From: Mantis religiosa
Lineage: Eukaryota; Arthropoda; Insecta; Mantodea; Mantidae
DNA: 64,000 nucleotides
Reading direction: 5' to 3'
Assembly: GCA_030765055.1 (NCBI GenBank)
Contig: CM060950.1
Location: 463,247,689 to 463,311,688 of the forward strand
Shown: in pieces, positions 55,191 through 64,000 of the stretch
Layout of the letters: each line of letters opens with the position of its first letter
Numbering within the stretch: position 1 is the first letter of the stretch
Position numbers and translations under genes: made by a program
Notes under the pieces: generated by a model
Seen by the model: only the letters and a program-made list of their open reading frames with translations
Database searches by the model: none
Told to the model about the DNA's origin: nothing

Positions 55191-56849
55191 CCCAAGACTC
55201 GGAGTGTCAAAAATGTTAAGCTCCTCTCTTCTTGAAATGTAGTCTCTGTAGTTTTAAATAAGATATTATAAGTAAACAAATATTTTAAACAAAAGTAATA
55301 CTTTCCAAAAATAAATAAACAGAATAACACAATTTCAAGAGATATATGTCCTAACATCCCCTGAACTCCGATGTGTGCACATGGGTGATCCTGAGTTGCA
55401 CTCATACGACTTTCTGTACTCAATCTACTATTTGCTCAGTAGCCACCACTGTTTTGTTTCCTTTGTCTCTTGTGGCCATGCAAAGATAACAGAATTTCAA
55501 AGCCATCATATAGTGACATACTCTTTAAGACTCATTCATCTATCATATAAAGAAACATGTAATGAAAGCTTACCTGAATTAACAAAAATAGAACCAGATA
55601 AGCAGTAGTGAATACTGAGTTTAGAAAAATTCATGTAGTAGCTGCTAAGGCTTGAGCTTATGGAGAGAAAGACACTAATGACCATCCGGTTGCGAGATGA
55701 ATAAATGCAGTAGTGCTCTAATCAGTAAACACCAGAAGATCTATCAAGAGATAATGGAGGTTACATGCAAATGTAACGAGCAGGTTTGCAACAACTGTTG
55801 TGATGAAGTGTGTGCTGCTATGGTAGCAGATTAAAGAAGTTTTGTGTTAGGCTTCCCGTGAATAAGGCAGAGGAAGAAATGCCTGCTTTATGTGTATTTC
55901 ATTAAAGCTATATCACAAGAACTAAGTGAAGGGATTTGAAAATTTAAAATTTAAACATTTGTGAAGTAACACTGAAAATTTGCAATATTGTGACGTGATT
56001 CAGTTTTTAATTTGCCACATACAATATGAGCTGCACACTATGTCACTTAACCTAGTTCACTTTTGCTGACACTGATCTGAGCCAAATCTCAAGAACCATA
56101 GTCTAATTGCCAATCACATAGGTGGCATCATCATGAAACCATAGTTCAGCAAACCCCCACCAATATGTAGGCCATGCTGATTCTTGCCTATGACTGGGAT
56201 GGTGACCTTAAAGCATAGTACTCTTATAAAGGTAGAACATTAATATATAGTCTTACTGTCCATTTTTGCAAATAGTACACTAACAGCTCTGAGAAGAGAA
56301 TGCCAATACATGATGCATAACTTGTCTACTGTTCTGCACAAGAACTGCGGCACATACAGCAGAATTGCTTGAATTGTGAAATCACTGGGGCTAGAGGTTG
56401 CTCTATCACCCTCCATATTATCCAAATTTAAGCCCTTGTAACTCCTATTTTATCCCTAAGATGTAGTCACTTAATAGTATTTGCAGTTTAACACATTTTA
56501 CAGGAAACTCTTTACAGCAACAAAAGAATTTTGCAGAACAATTGTATAAGAATTATATATAAGCTAAGAAATAGGACCTCATGACGTAGTGTTTAAAAAA
56601 AAAAATTGTTTACTGCAATTTCTCTAGATGTCTGTATATACAAGGCCAAGTAAAAATTATCTGCAAAATAACTATAACGTTTCTTACATTGAACATATTC
56701 AATTCTATCTTACGGTACTTGATTATGAAGTTGCGGACCTGCTATGAAAGTTTCATCGTCATTCCGCTATTTGTCATTCTTTTGTTACAGATAGATCAGA
56801 ACCACTCCATTAGAAGTTTGAACAAAAGAGGAACAACGATCAGTGATCT
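55191..56849. other. No clear feature
   Basis: Unassigned, AT-rich. Small open frames have no motif. A GTAAGC donor-like site at 55572 on the minus strand does not have a safe exon. Confidence 0.3.
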
Positions 56850-57155
56850 GATGGCATGACAGAACCATGACTTATTTTCGGACTATGTGCCACTTCATCA
56901 ATAGTCACTGACAGAACCATGTCAAGTTCAAGCGCAATGTTGTCATCTGTTGAGGCCGTAGGTGGTCATCCTGCTCCTTCCTCGTGAGTAACACTTGTGC
57001 GACCATTTTTGAATTTGTCAATCCATTTCTAGACACTATGCTGTGACAAGAGACTATTCACATATTGTGCTCAAAGTTTTTGATGGATTTTGGCCCCTGA
57101 TATGCTCCTGATTGTTGCTCCTCTTTGGTGCAAATTTCTAATGGAGTGGCCATGT
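56850..57155 (-). pseudogene. Mariner-like transposase N-terminal fragment
   Basis: Conceptual translation gives CHSIV-KWIDKFKNGRTSVTH, EEGAGWPPTASTDDNI and VTIDEVAHSPKISHGS. These match the helix-turn-helix region of insect mariners (W-x-x-x-F-x-x-G-R-x-S, D-x-x-R-x-G-R-P, and S-x-G-S). Stops are present and the catalytic domain is missing. Confidence 0.7.
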
Positions 57156-57174
57156 TCAGAATCAGAATATATAC

Positions 57175-57400
57175 ATTAATTTACATCCTCCAACGTTAAG
57201 TCATATCGGATGATGAATGAAATGAGTGAAATGATGTTCAAATGAGCCCAGGGTCTATAAAGCTTCGTTACCCGACATTCATCTTTCAGGATAAGAGAAA
57301 ACCCTGGAATAAAGGCTTATCCAGGTAAAACACCTTGACCGAGATTCAAACTTGGGATCTCCTGAAAATGAGGCAGACATGCTATAGACCGCACAATGGT
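57175..57400 (-). mobile_element. SINE-A copy
   Basis: ATCCTCCAACGTTAAGTCAT end, body, and on the complement the B box GAGTTTGAATCTC-like CAAGTTTGAATCTCGG. The head ends near GCACAATGG. Confidence 0.8.
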
Positions 57401-57807
57401 TTTTGAACACTGAAATATTAAAATAAAAGCTTCACTGCAAGTGTTTTACCTGTTTTCCCTGGGCTTCAATGGCAGTGATATCTCAATGCGATAATATCAC
57501 CCTCTCAATATCAGTGGACTGTTTATTTCATGTGTCACTATTCAGAGAAGTCATACAGTCTCCAACAAATTAAATACTACAGTTCCACAAAAGGTTTTTC
57601 ACTTACACACAACATGTAACACTAAGTTAAATCAATTTTGGCTTTAATCATATTTTGAATCTTCTACACCTAACATACCCGCATCTGTTGAGTCATTATT
57701 ACTGTCATCCTCATCACTGTTTCGCCCTATTGTCTTCAATTATAATTCTTTCAATTTTTTCTAATACTCCTGGTTTTTTCTTTTTTTTTTTTTCTTTTTT
57801 TGTATTT

Positions 57808-58035
57808 CACATCCTCCAACGTTAAGTCATATCGGACGACGAATGGAATAGGAGATATGATGCTTAAATGAGCCCAGGGTTCATAGAGCTTAGACTTATC
57901 CACCATTCGCCTTTCAGGATAAGGAAAAACTCCGGAAAAAAAACCTTATCCAGGTAACTTACACTGACTGAGATTCGAACTTGGGGCCTCTTGAACGTGA
58001 GGCAGACATGCTACCACCACACTACCGAGGCAGGA
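57808..58035 (-). mobile_element. SINE-A copy, full length
   Basis: ATCCTCCAACGTTAAGTCAT to CTACCGAGGCAGGAACTC. The complement carries an A box region (GTGTGGTGGTAGCATGTCTG) and the B box CAAGTTCGAATCTCAG. It is the best preserved SINE-A here. Confidence 0.85.
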
Positions 58036-58189
58036 ACTCCTGTTTTATTTCATCCACATGATGGCATACCTTTTAACATTCCATTGTCCAATATGCTGAA
58101 ATCATTGGCGGCACAATATTTGGTCTTTCATTTATAGGACACATTTCAGCAAACAACATATTGTTTGGCATTTGTCCATATTAATTCTG

Positions 58190-58465
58190 TAGGATTCAGA
58201 GGCAGATGTTATGGAGGAAGTCTTTAAGTTGCATGCTTATATTCCGACAATATTTGGTAAATCAAAAAGTTCTTCTCAGTCTGCTTATTGGCTAGAATTA
58301 AATCATACAATTTTGTTTCGGTGCTATTTTCATCAAATCAGATTTTGTAAATATGAAAGCATAAATCTTAAAGAACTTGATGGAGGATTATTTAATTATG
58401 TATTATGGTCAGAGGCATTATCTATTGCTAGAACCAAAAGAACATTGTGCAAAACAATTTAACAT
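58190..58465 (+). other. Coding-like stretch of unknown origin, interrupted by the gypsy element
   Basis: After an acceptor-like ATTAATTCTGTAG the frame reads DSEADVMEEVFKLHAYIPTI, FGKSKSSSQSAYWLELNHTI, ending RTLCKTI at 58462. The gypsy element inserted just after. No family recognised. It may be an exon or transposon remnant. Confidence 0.3.
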
Positions 58466-58477
58466 AATTTTCAATAT

Positions 58478-58944
58478 TGTGACTTTGTGGGTTCGTGAAA
58501 TGAAAAGTCCAATTTCACCACTAAAAAATGTTCTTTATTTCCACCGACTTACAGTTGAACACTTGCCAATTACACAGGATTACGTAATGCACACAATTAC
58601 GATTCACCAGTTCGTCCGTTGCAGTTTCTCTTGCACTCACAATTACGTAAACTCCTCCGACGCACGTACACTAGCAGGACGCTGCTTCGCTGCTCGCCAA
58701 GAACTCTGACTCACTCCTCTTGCCCGATGTGTTGCTTATATAGGGTCAGCTGGCCGATCTGGAAGGTTCTAGATTAGATGAAATATCCTGTAATTTCGAG
58801 AACACAGGTGGAACAGAAAGAGACGGCGCAGTGATATTTCTTGTCCCAGCCACCCCTCCGCTATAAGACAAACGAGGGGGCGTGGCGAACGCCGACCGTC
58901 TCCTGCTTGCCTGCTCTACAGAGTGTTCCGACATTCGGGTGACA
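58478..58944 (-). repeat. 3' LTR of the gypsy element
   Basis: 467 bp, TGTGACTTTGTGGGTTCG to TTCGGGTGACA. The minus-strand TATA box is CCTATATAAGCAAC at about 58733-58745 and AATAAAGAAC at about 58530 is the poly(A) signal. Confidence 0.95.
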
Positions 58945-58958
58945 TTGCTCCCTCCTCA
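58945..58958 (-). promoter_or_regulatory. Polypurine tract of the gypsy element
   Basis: The minus strand reads TTGAGGAGGGAGCA immediately before the 3' LTR. A purine run in this place primes plus-strand DNA synthesis in LTR elements. Confidence 0.75.
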
Positions 58959-59772
58959 AAGCTGGTCGTCCCAAAGAGCACCATCGTAGCGTGCCAGGCG
59001 ATCCAGGTATACCACCGACATCTTCCCTCGGGAAACCTTCTGGATGCGGTAGACCACGTCCTTATACCTCTTCACCACCCGGTACAGCCCTTGCCATGCC
59101 TGCTGGAGCGTCGGGCAGCGTCCCTTGGTCCGGGTAGGACGGTACAACCAGACCAGGTCAAATTGCTGGAACCCATGGCTGTTGGCTTGCCTGTCATATC
59201 TGGTCTTCATGCGGTCGCTCGCCTTCTGGATGTTCTGGCGAGCCATCTCATGCATGTCATGGAGATGGTCCACCAAGTTCTCCACATACTCAGTGGCTAG
59301 CTGTTTCGCTTCCGGAGAGCTTCCAAAGGCCAGGTCTCAAGGGAGGCGAAACTCCCGGCCGAACATTAAGCTGGCTGGCGTTATCCCAGTTGTGTCGTGT
59401 GTAGACGAGCGGTAGGCCAGCAAGAACAGTGGCACCTTGACGTCCCAGTCTAGCTGATGGCTGGCCACGACCTTCCTCAGGTGTTCTTCTAAGGTCTTGA
59501 TGTATCTTTCGACCATGCCATCCTACTGGGGATGTAGAGGCGTCGTGCGGGTCTTGTTCACTCCCGTTCGAATGGCGCTCCGCCGTTGTACTGCTGCATG
59601 CGACCACTCCTCCTAGTCTGGGGGCCGCAACTTGCCGCACACACGTGAACTGACGGCACCATCTCTCAGCATCTGCCCGGAGTCTCAGCCAGTAGTAGCG
59701 CTGCCATCGTTTGTCAATCGTTCGGTTCCCTCCCAGGTGTCCTCCCGAAGTACCGGCCTGCACTTCCTCCAA
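58956..59772 (-). pseudogene. Gypsy integrase with internal deletion
   Basis: The N-terminal zinc-binding part starts at 59772 (GGHLGGNRTIDKRWQRYYW, then WCRQFTCVRQ; His-His-Cys-Cys pattern partly decayed). Just after the first residues of the catalytic core (about 59580) the sequence jumps to the NKTRTTPLHPQ region near the last Glu, which implies that most of the core, including both Asp residues, is deleted. Frame changes follow. The C-terminal part at 59285-58956 is open: DRMKTRYDRQAN, FDLVWLYRPTRTKG, GLYRVVKRYKDVVYRI, the GPY/F-like module without a chromodomain. Confidence 0.85.
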
Positions 59773-59802
59773 GACCTCCGGGACCTTACTCCGGGGAAGT
59801 AC

Positions 59803-61819
59803 CTACTGTTCTCTCTGCGTCTTCCCATCGGGTGATTCCCATACCCGGAACAGCACGCCCTCTCTGGTTTTCAACGGGTCCCATTGGGCCCAGTACGACT
59901 TGTAGGTGGCGCTCCTCGGTGCGATGTCCTCCCAGGTTGGTCTCGTCCCTGCCTCGACTTCCCTCAAGAGTGGCCCCATGTCTCCGTCCGCCAGCTGCTC
60001 CCTCCTCAGGCCTGCGCTATCCCAGGCGTCCGCAGGCACTGACAGAACTACTCGGACTGCGGCGGCACGCTCCTTCTCTTCCACTCTTGTGCACTGGCCG
60101 CACCCTTCTGGACAGGGTCTTCGGGACATGGCATCTGCGTTACCGTGGCTCTTCCCTCTAGGATATTCCGAGGTGAAGTGGTACTCCTGCAGCCTCTGGA
60201 CCCAACGGGCTGTCTGGCCTTCCAGGTTCTTAAAGCTCAATAGCCCGGTTAGTCCGGAATGGTCAGTCCTCAGGTGGAATGGCTGACCATACAGGTACTT
60301 GTGGAAGTGCTCCAAGGTCTTTACTACCGCCAATAATTCTCGTCGGGTGACGCAGTAGTCCTTCTCTGCCTTGGATAGCGTCTTGCTGTAGTAGGCTATC
60401 ACCCGCTCATGGCCGTCCTGGATCTGCGATAGGACACCTCCAATGCAAAAGTCGCTGGCGTCGGTTTCCACAATGAAGACGCCGCCCGGTTGTGGGAAAC
60501 CCAATATTGGAGCACTGCACAGGATCCCCTTTAGGTGCTGGAAAGCGTTTTCGGCGTCCTCTGTCCACGCATAAGGCCGGTGTTTCTCTGTCAGGCGGGT
60601 GAGGTGTTTTGCGATGTTGGAGAACCCCTTTATGAAGCGGCGGTAATAACTGTACAGCCCCAGGAAACTGTGCCACTTCTTCTTATCCTTTGGGCGAGGC
60701 CAATCTCTCACAGCCTGTGTCTTCTCCGGGTCTGTGGGCACTCCGGTTGCTGAGACTATGTGGCCCAGGTAGTTCACTTCCTTGCGGAAGAGCTGGCACT
60801 TCTTTGCGTTCAGCTTCAAGTTTGTTGCCTGCAGTCTTGTAGCACATTACTCAGATTCTCGGGGTGATCTTCAAAAGTCTTCCCGACGATGATGATGTCG
60901 TCCAGGTATAGCAGGCTGGCATCGTAAGTCAGCCCTCTCATCGCTGACTCCATGAGGCGCTGGAAGGTAGCTGGTGCGTTGCAGAGGCCAAAGGGCATAA
61001 CGGTGAATTGCCACAGCCCTTGGCCGGTCGAGAATGCGGTCTTCTCCTTGTCTCTCGGGTCTAGTGCTACGTGCCAGTAGCCCGACTTCAGATCCAGGGT
61101 CGAGAACCACTGGGCACCTGCTAGCGTGTCCAGGGTGTCGTCAATCCGTGTAAGGGAAAACAGTCCTTCCGGGTGACAGCGTTCAGCTTTCTGTAGTCTA
61201 CGCAGAAGCGCAACTCGCCGTTCTTCTTCGTCACCAAGACTACGGGGGAACACCAAGGGCTGTCAGACTCTTCAATCACTCCCCTGGATCTCATGTCCCC
61301 CAGCATGTCTCGTACCGCGGCTTCCTTCGCCAGCGGAACGCGTCTATGTGGTTGCCGAATAGGCCGGGCGTCCCCGATGTCGATGCGGTGAAGCACTTTG
61401 TCCGTGCTGCCGTAGTCACTATTACCTTGTCTGAAGACGCGCTGATACCGCCTTAGCAGTTGTCGAACCTTCTCCAGCTGTTCTGCGGTCAGGTGGTCTG
61501 CCGCCCTCTCCACTAGGCATTCTAGCTGGGGCCCCAGGTGTCGCTTCGGCGCCGGCTCCTGTGTGTCGTCGATAGCAGTTACGCTCACCACGGGCTCGCA
61601 CGTCCCCAACTCCGTCTCGGCATGGACGTCGTGATCGGCGTCCGTTGGATTTAGCAGTCTCACGGGCACCTCCTCTCGGCAAGGCAGCAATGCCCTGGCT
61701 ACACACAGTCCGTGTACAGGCGTCTTCTGGTCCAGCATCATGTTCCTGGTTCTCTGGCCCTCCAGTCGAGCCGTCACCATAACATCGCTCCACGCGGGGA
61801 CGACCACGTCTTCGCTCAA
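59803..61819 (-). pseudogene. Gypsy reverse transcriptase and RNase H, frameshifted
   Basis: Three open pieces. 61819-61121 carries the RT start (HRIDIGDARPIRQPHRRVPL, SPWCSPVVLVTKKNGELRFC, DYRKLNAVT). 61256-60816 carries the palm: FSTLDLKSGYWHVALDP, then MPFGLCNAPATFQRLM and LLYLDDIIIVGKTFEDH with the catalytic YLDD. 60819-59803 carries the connection and RNase H: ECQLF-like KKCQLFRKEVNYLGH, GLYSYYRRFIKGF, TDASDFCIGGVLSQ, RRELLAVVKTLEHFHKYLYG, FHLRTDHSGL, HGNADAMSRRPCP. Frameshifts at about 61130-61250 and about 60830 separate them; otherwise all catalytic motifs are visible. Confidence 0.9.
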
Positions 61820-61859
61820 GACGACCCTTCAAATTCCTAGGCACTCTTCTGGTTGAGGG

Positions 61860-62220
61860 AGTATAACCTCTTCCCCCTTGAGCCGCAGGCACTTCCTGCC
61901 GACGTCGACCGTCGCCTCATGGCTCGTGAGGGCATCCAATCCCAGTATCACTTCCGCAGTCACTTTCGCGACGAACACCTACAGACGTACGGTGCTCCTT
62001 CCCAAACTCAGCTGCAGCAGGGCCTCCTTCTCCACAGGCAAGGTGTCGCCCGATGCCGTGATGAGGTGTTATGGTCGGCTCGGCTTCCTTGTCGGCAAAC
62101 CCTTCGCCACGTCAGGTCTGATGATGGTCACGGTCGCCCCGGTGTCCACCAGCACGCGGTACGGCTTCCCTCTCACCCATCCGTCCGCAATGAGGCTGTC
62201 ATCCATACGCCCTCTGACGG
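61860..62220 (-). pseudogene. Gypsy aspartic protease
   Basis: The minus-strand frame 62356-62069 includes YRVLVDTGATVTIIRPD, the D-T-G-A active site. A frame change near 62070 precedes an ILGLDAL block (about 61935), the second conserved protease motif. Non-functional because of the shift. Confidence 0.8.
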
Positions 62221-62284
62221 CGCGCAGTGCCATTCGAGGGGATGGTGGTGATGGCGCCGACGTGCCCCTCTCCAAGACGGCCCT

Positions 62285-63138
62285 TACTCGTTTTCCGGCT
62301 GCTCCTCCTGGTGTGGGCAGTCTCTCTGCAGGTGTCCGGGCTGTCCACACCCCCAAGACAGGCCACTAGTTGTTCACCGGCGTCCCTCGGCTGGTTTCTG
62401 TCTCCGGCGTAGCGGACATTCCTCGTTCTCCACATCGGGATAGATGTTACCTTGGCCGCCTCCATCCTTAATGCTGCTGTCAGCGCCTCGTGGATGGTTT
62501 TATAATCGCCGAGCATTAGGCGCTGACGAATCTCCGTGTCCCGTACCCCGTCGACAAAGTTGTAGGCGGCTTCCCAGGATACGAACTCCAGTGGCAGGTC
62601 AACCAAGGCCTTGCTAGCCAGCTGCTCAATAGCTATGTCGACTTCCTGCTTGACACTGCTGTCGGCCTTTCCCTTTAGGTTGTTTACGCGGTTCGCGAGG
62701 TCTTCGATGTCTTCAACCATGGCGTTAAGGGACTTGGCGGTATTGTCGGCCTTTTCCTCTAGGTCACTGAAGCGGTTCGCCAGGTTCTCGACGCGTTCGT
62801 CCACTTGGCCCATCCGCTTGCCCAGCTCCGTCACGTTATCCCTCACGCCGGCCAACTGTCGTTCAAATTTGGTCTGGGAGAGCCTCGTTTGCCACCTTCA
62901 TTTCCGTGGTCAGTTCGGCCATCTTTGCGGTCATTGTCGTGGCCAAGTTGTTGTTTGCTGTTTCTGTCTTCGCTGTTAATTGGGCCTTCACTTCTTCCAT
63001 CTTCTCGGTGATGTTGTCGTTGGACGTCTTCATTTGTTTCAACTCTGCGGCCAGGTTATTTGCCGCTTCTGTTTTTGTTGTTAATTCGGCCTTCATTTCC
63101 ATCATCTTCTGCAAAAAAATTTCCAATGCCGCGTCCAT
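62285..63138 (-). pseudogene. Gypsy gag, frameshifted
   Basis: The start ATG at 63138 reads MDAALEIFLQKMMEMKAEL and leads into a long coiled coil with repeated AELTTKTEAANN and AQLTAKTETANN units. A stop occurs at 62863-62865 in that frame, and the coil goes on in another frame (TELGKRMGQVDERVENLANR). A short capsid remnant follows (PLEFVSWEAAYNFVDGVRDT, RQRLMLGDYKTIHEAL). A CCHC zinc knuckle is still visible in a third frame (GCGQPGHLQRDC) with its first Cys lost. The capsid part seems shorter than usual for gypsy elements. Confidence 0.8.
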
Positions 63139-63164
63139 GGTTGTTATGTTCGGTGAAGTTATCG

Positions 63165-63182
63165 TCCCGCTTCCTGACACCA
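63165..63182 (-). promoter_or_regulatory. Primer binding site of the gypsy element
   Basis: One base after the 5' LTR the minus strand reads TGGTGTCAGGAAGCGGGA. TGG is the complement of a tRNA CCA end, and the rest resembles the 3' end of tRNA-Leu. The tRNA identity is an inference. Confidence 0.65.
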
Positions 63183-63183
63183 A

Positions 63184-63655
63184 TGTGACTTTGTGGGTGC
63201 GTGAAATGATAAGTCCAATTGCACAACTCAAAAATGTTCTTTATTTCCACCGACTTACAGTTGAACACTTGCCAATTACACAGGATTACGTAATGCACAC
63301 AATTACCATTCACCAGTTCGTCCGTTGTAGTTTCTCTTGCACTCGCAATTACGTAAACTCCTCCGACGCACGTACACTAGCACGACGCTGCTTCGCTGCT
63401 CGCCAAGAACTCTGACTCACTTCCCTTGCCCAACGTGTTGCTTATATAGGGTCAGCTGGCCGATCTGGAAGGTTCTAGATTAGATGAAATATCCCGTAAT
63501 TTCGAGAACACAGGTGGAACAGAAAGAGACGGCGCAGTGATGTTTTTTGTCCCAGCCACCCCTCCTTAACGCTATAAGACAAACGAGGGGGCGTGGCGAA
63601 CGCCGACCGTCTCCTGCTTGCTCGCTCTATAGGTTGTTCCGACTTTCGGGTGACA
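63184..63655 (-). repeat. 5' LTR of the gypsy element
   Basis: 472 bp, TGTGACTTTGTGGGTGCG to TTCGGGTGACA. It is close to the 3' LTR apart from scattered changes and an additional TTAAC near 63567. Transcription would start here on the minus strand. Confidence 0.95.
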
Positions 63656-63659
63656 ATAT

Positions 63660-64000
63660 TCATTTCTTTATGAACACTTAGTATGCATATAACTGTCACA
63701 GTACTTTACAGTCAACTGTGCTCGAGGGTAGAGGGTGACAGATAATTCATACGGCATATTGCATCAAGCAACAGGAGTGATATGCTCACCAAGTATAATA
63801 GGAGTTAGGAGACGGAATAGAAATAAACGTAGGCCCGGGCTCGCTTGCTGTTCTATGGGTGAAGTGTTCTAGAACCATTGTGCAACTTATACTACCTATG
63901 CTATCAAGGGGACTCTAAATGTCTATAAAGGAATATTATATTACGTAAATAAAAATGTACATATTACCAATTGTAATATTATAGTTAAATACATGTGGGA
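63660..64000. other. No clear feature
   Basis: AT-rich sequence after the gypsy target duplication. Nothing assignable. Confidence 0.3.

Larger units (their letters stand above)
58478..63655 (-). mobile_element. Gypsy LTR retrotransposon with both LTRs
   Basis: A 5178-bp element bounded by TG...CA LTRs and flanked by ATAT at 58474-58477 and 63656-63659. The inside is clearly GC-richer than the host sequence. The order on the minus strand is LTR, primer binding site, gag, protease, RT, RNase H, integrase, polypurine tract, LTR, the Ty3/gypsy order. The LTRs differ at about 22 positions plus one 5-bp indel out of about 467 by eye, so the insertion is not recent. It is defective in gag, pol and integrase. 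Confidence 0.95.

Noticed and set aside
55572..55615. Possible minus-strand exon ending at AATTCAG|GTAAGC
   Set aside because: Good donor, but only about 40 nt with no matching phase information and no motif.
57440..57475. Possible upstream exon of the host gene (ITAIEAQGKQ before GTAAAAC)
   Set aside because: The frame is compatible, but the acceptor is poor, the donor is weak and there is no second line of support.
58923..62979. Many long plus-strand frames in the last 5 kb
   Set aside because: Antisense shadows of the GC-rich gypsy coding region; they show no domains.

Overview
The window looks like part of a large, AT-rich, transposon-packed animal genome, most probably an insect with a big genome. 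That is an inference from the mixture of Penelope-like elements (PLEs), mariner/Tc1 and hAT remnants, R1-like and CR1/Jockey-like LINE ends, tRNA-derived SINEs and a gypsy LTR element, plus introns many kilobases long. There are no bacterial-type genes or operons. A cockroach- or termite-like genome would fit, but nothing seen here proves it.

Only one host gene can be supported, and it lies on the minus strand across most of the window. Ten exons with good splice sites, all minus strand, run from 48.9 kb (5') down to 1.2 kb (3'): 24, 38 and 136 nt; again 24, 38 and 136 nt; then 1296, 147, 58 and 129 nt. Their phases join without a break (0-0-2-0-0-2-0-0-0-1-1). The encoded protein is rich in Pro/Gln/Arg/Ser and looks largely disordered. 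I could not name it. Further exons probably lie outside the window at both ends.

The main structural feature is a direct tandem duplication: unit A (about 24.26-39.50 kb) and unit B (about 39.51-51.26 kb). Each unit carries the same three exons of the gene, totalling exactly 198 nt (66 codons) and phase 0 at both ends, so the duplication adds an in-frame 66-residue repeat, or offers a mutually exclusive cassette. The unit length difference (about 3.5 kb) is explained by four pieces present only in A: a PLE insertion (about 2.0 kb) and three segments of about 1.06 kb, 0.18 kb and 0.21 kb.

Region by region: 0-10 kb holds decayed PLEs, one split by a solo gypsy LTR, DDE transposase scraps, an R1-like LINE 3' end, SINEs and a second solo LTR. 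10-20 kb holds two exons, LINE and Tc1/mariner relics, and a nearly complete but inactive mariner with terminal inverted repeats (16.28-17.60 kb). 20.8-22.1 kb is a giant exon coding a pentapeptide repeat, followed by a PLE relic broken by a long ATG microsatellite. 23-51 kb is the PLE-rich tandem duplication. 51-58 kb holds SINEs, a minus-strand PLE with inverted ends, a mariner 5' fragment and two unassigned plus-strand coding-like stretches. 58.48-63.66 kb is a GC-rich gypsy element with both LTRs and a 4-bp ATAT target duplication, disabled by frameshifts, stops and an integrase-core deletion.

Points most worth following up: the in-frame exon-cassette duplication, whose copies differ more in exons than in nearby introns; PLEs with long inverted arms, one with its empty site preserved in the sister duplicate; hammerhead-ribozyme-like cores next to several PLE ends; and three copies of one gypsy LTR family at ATAT/ATAC targets.
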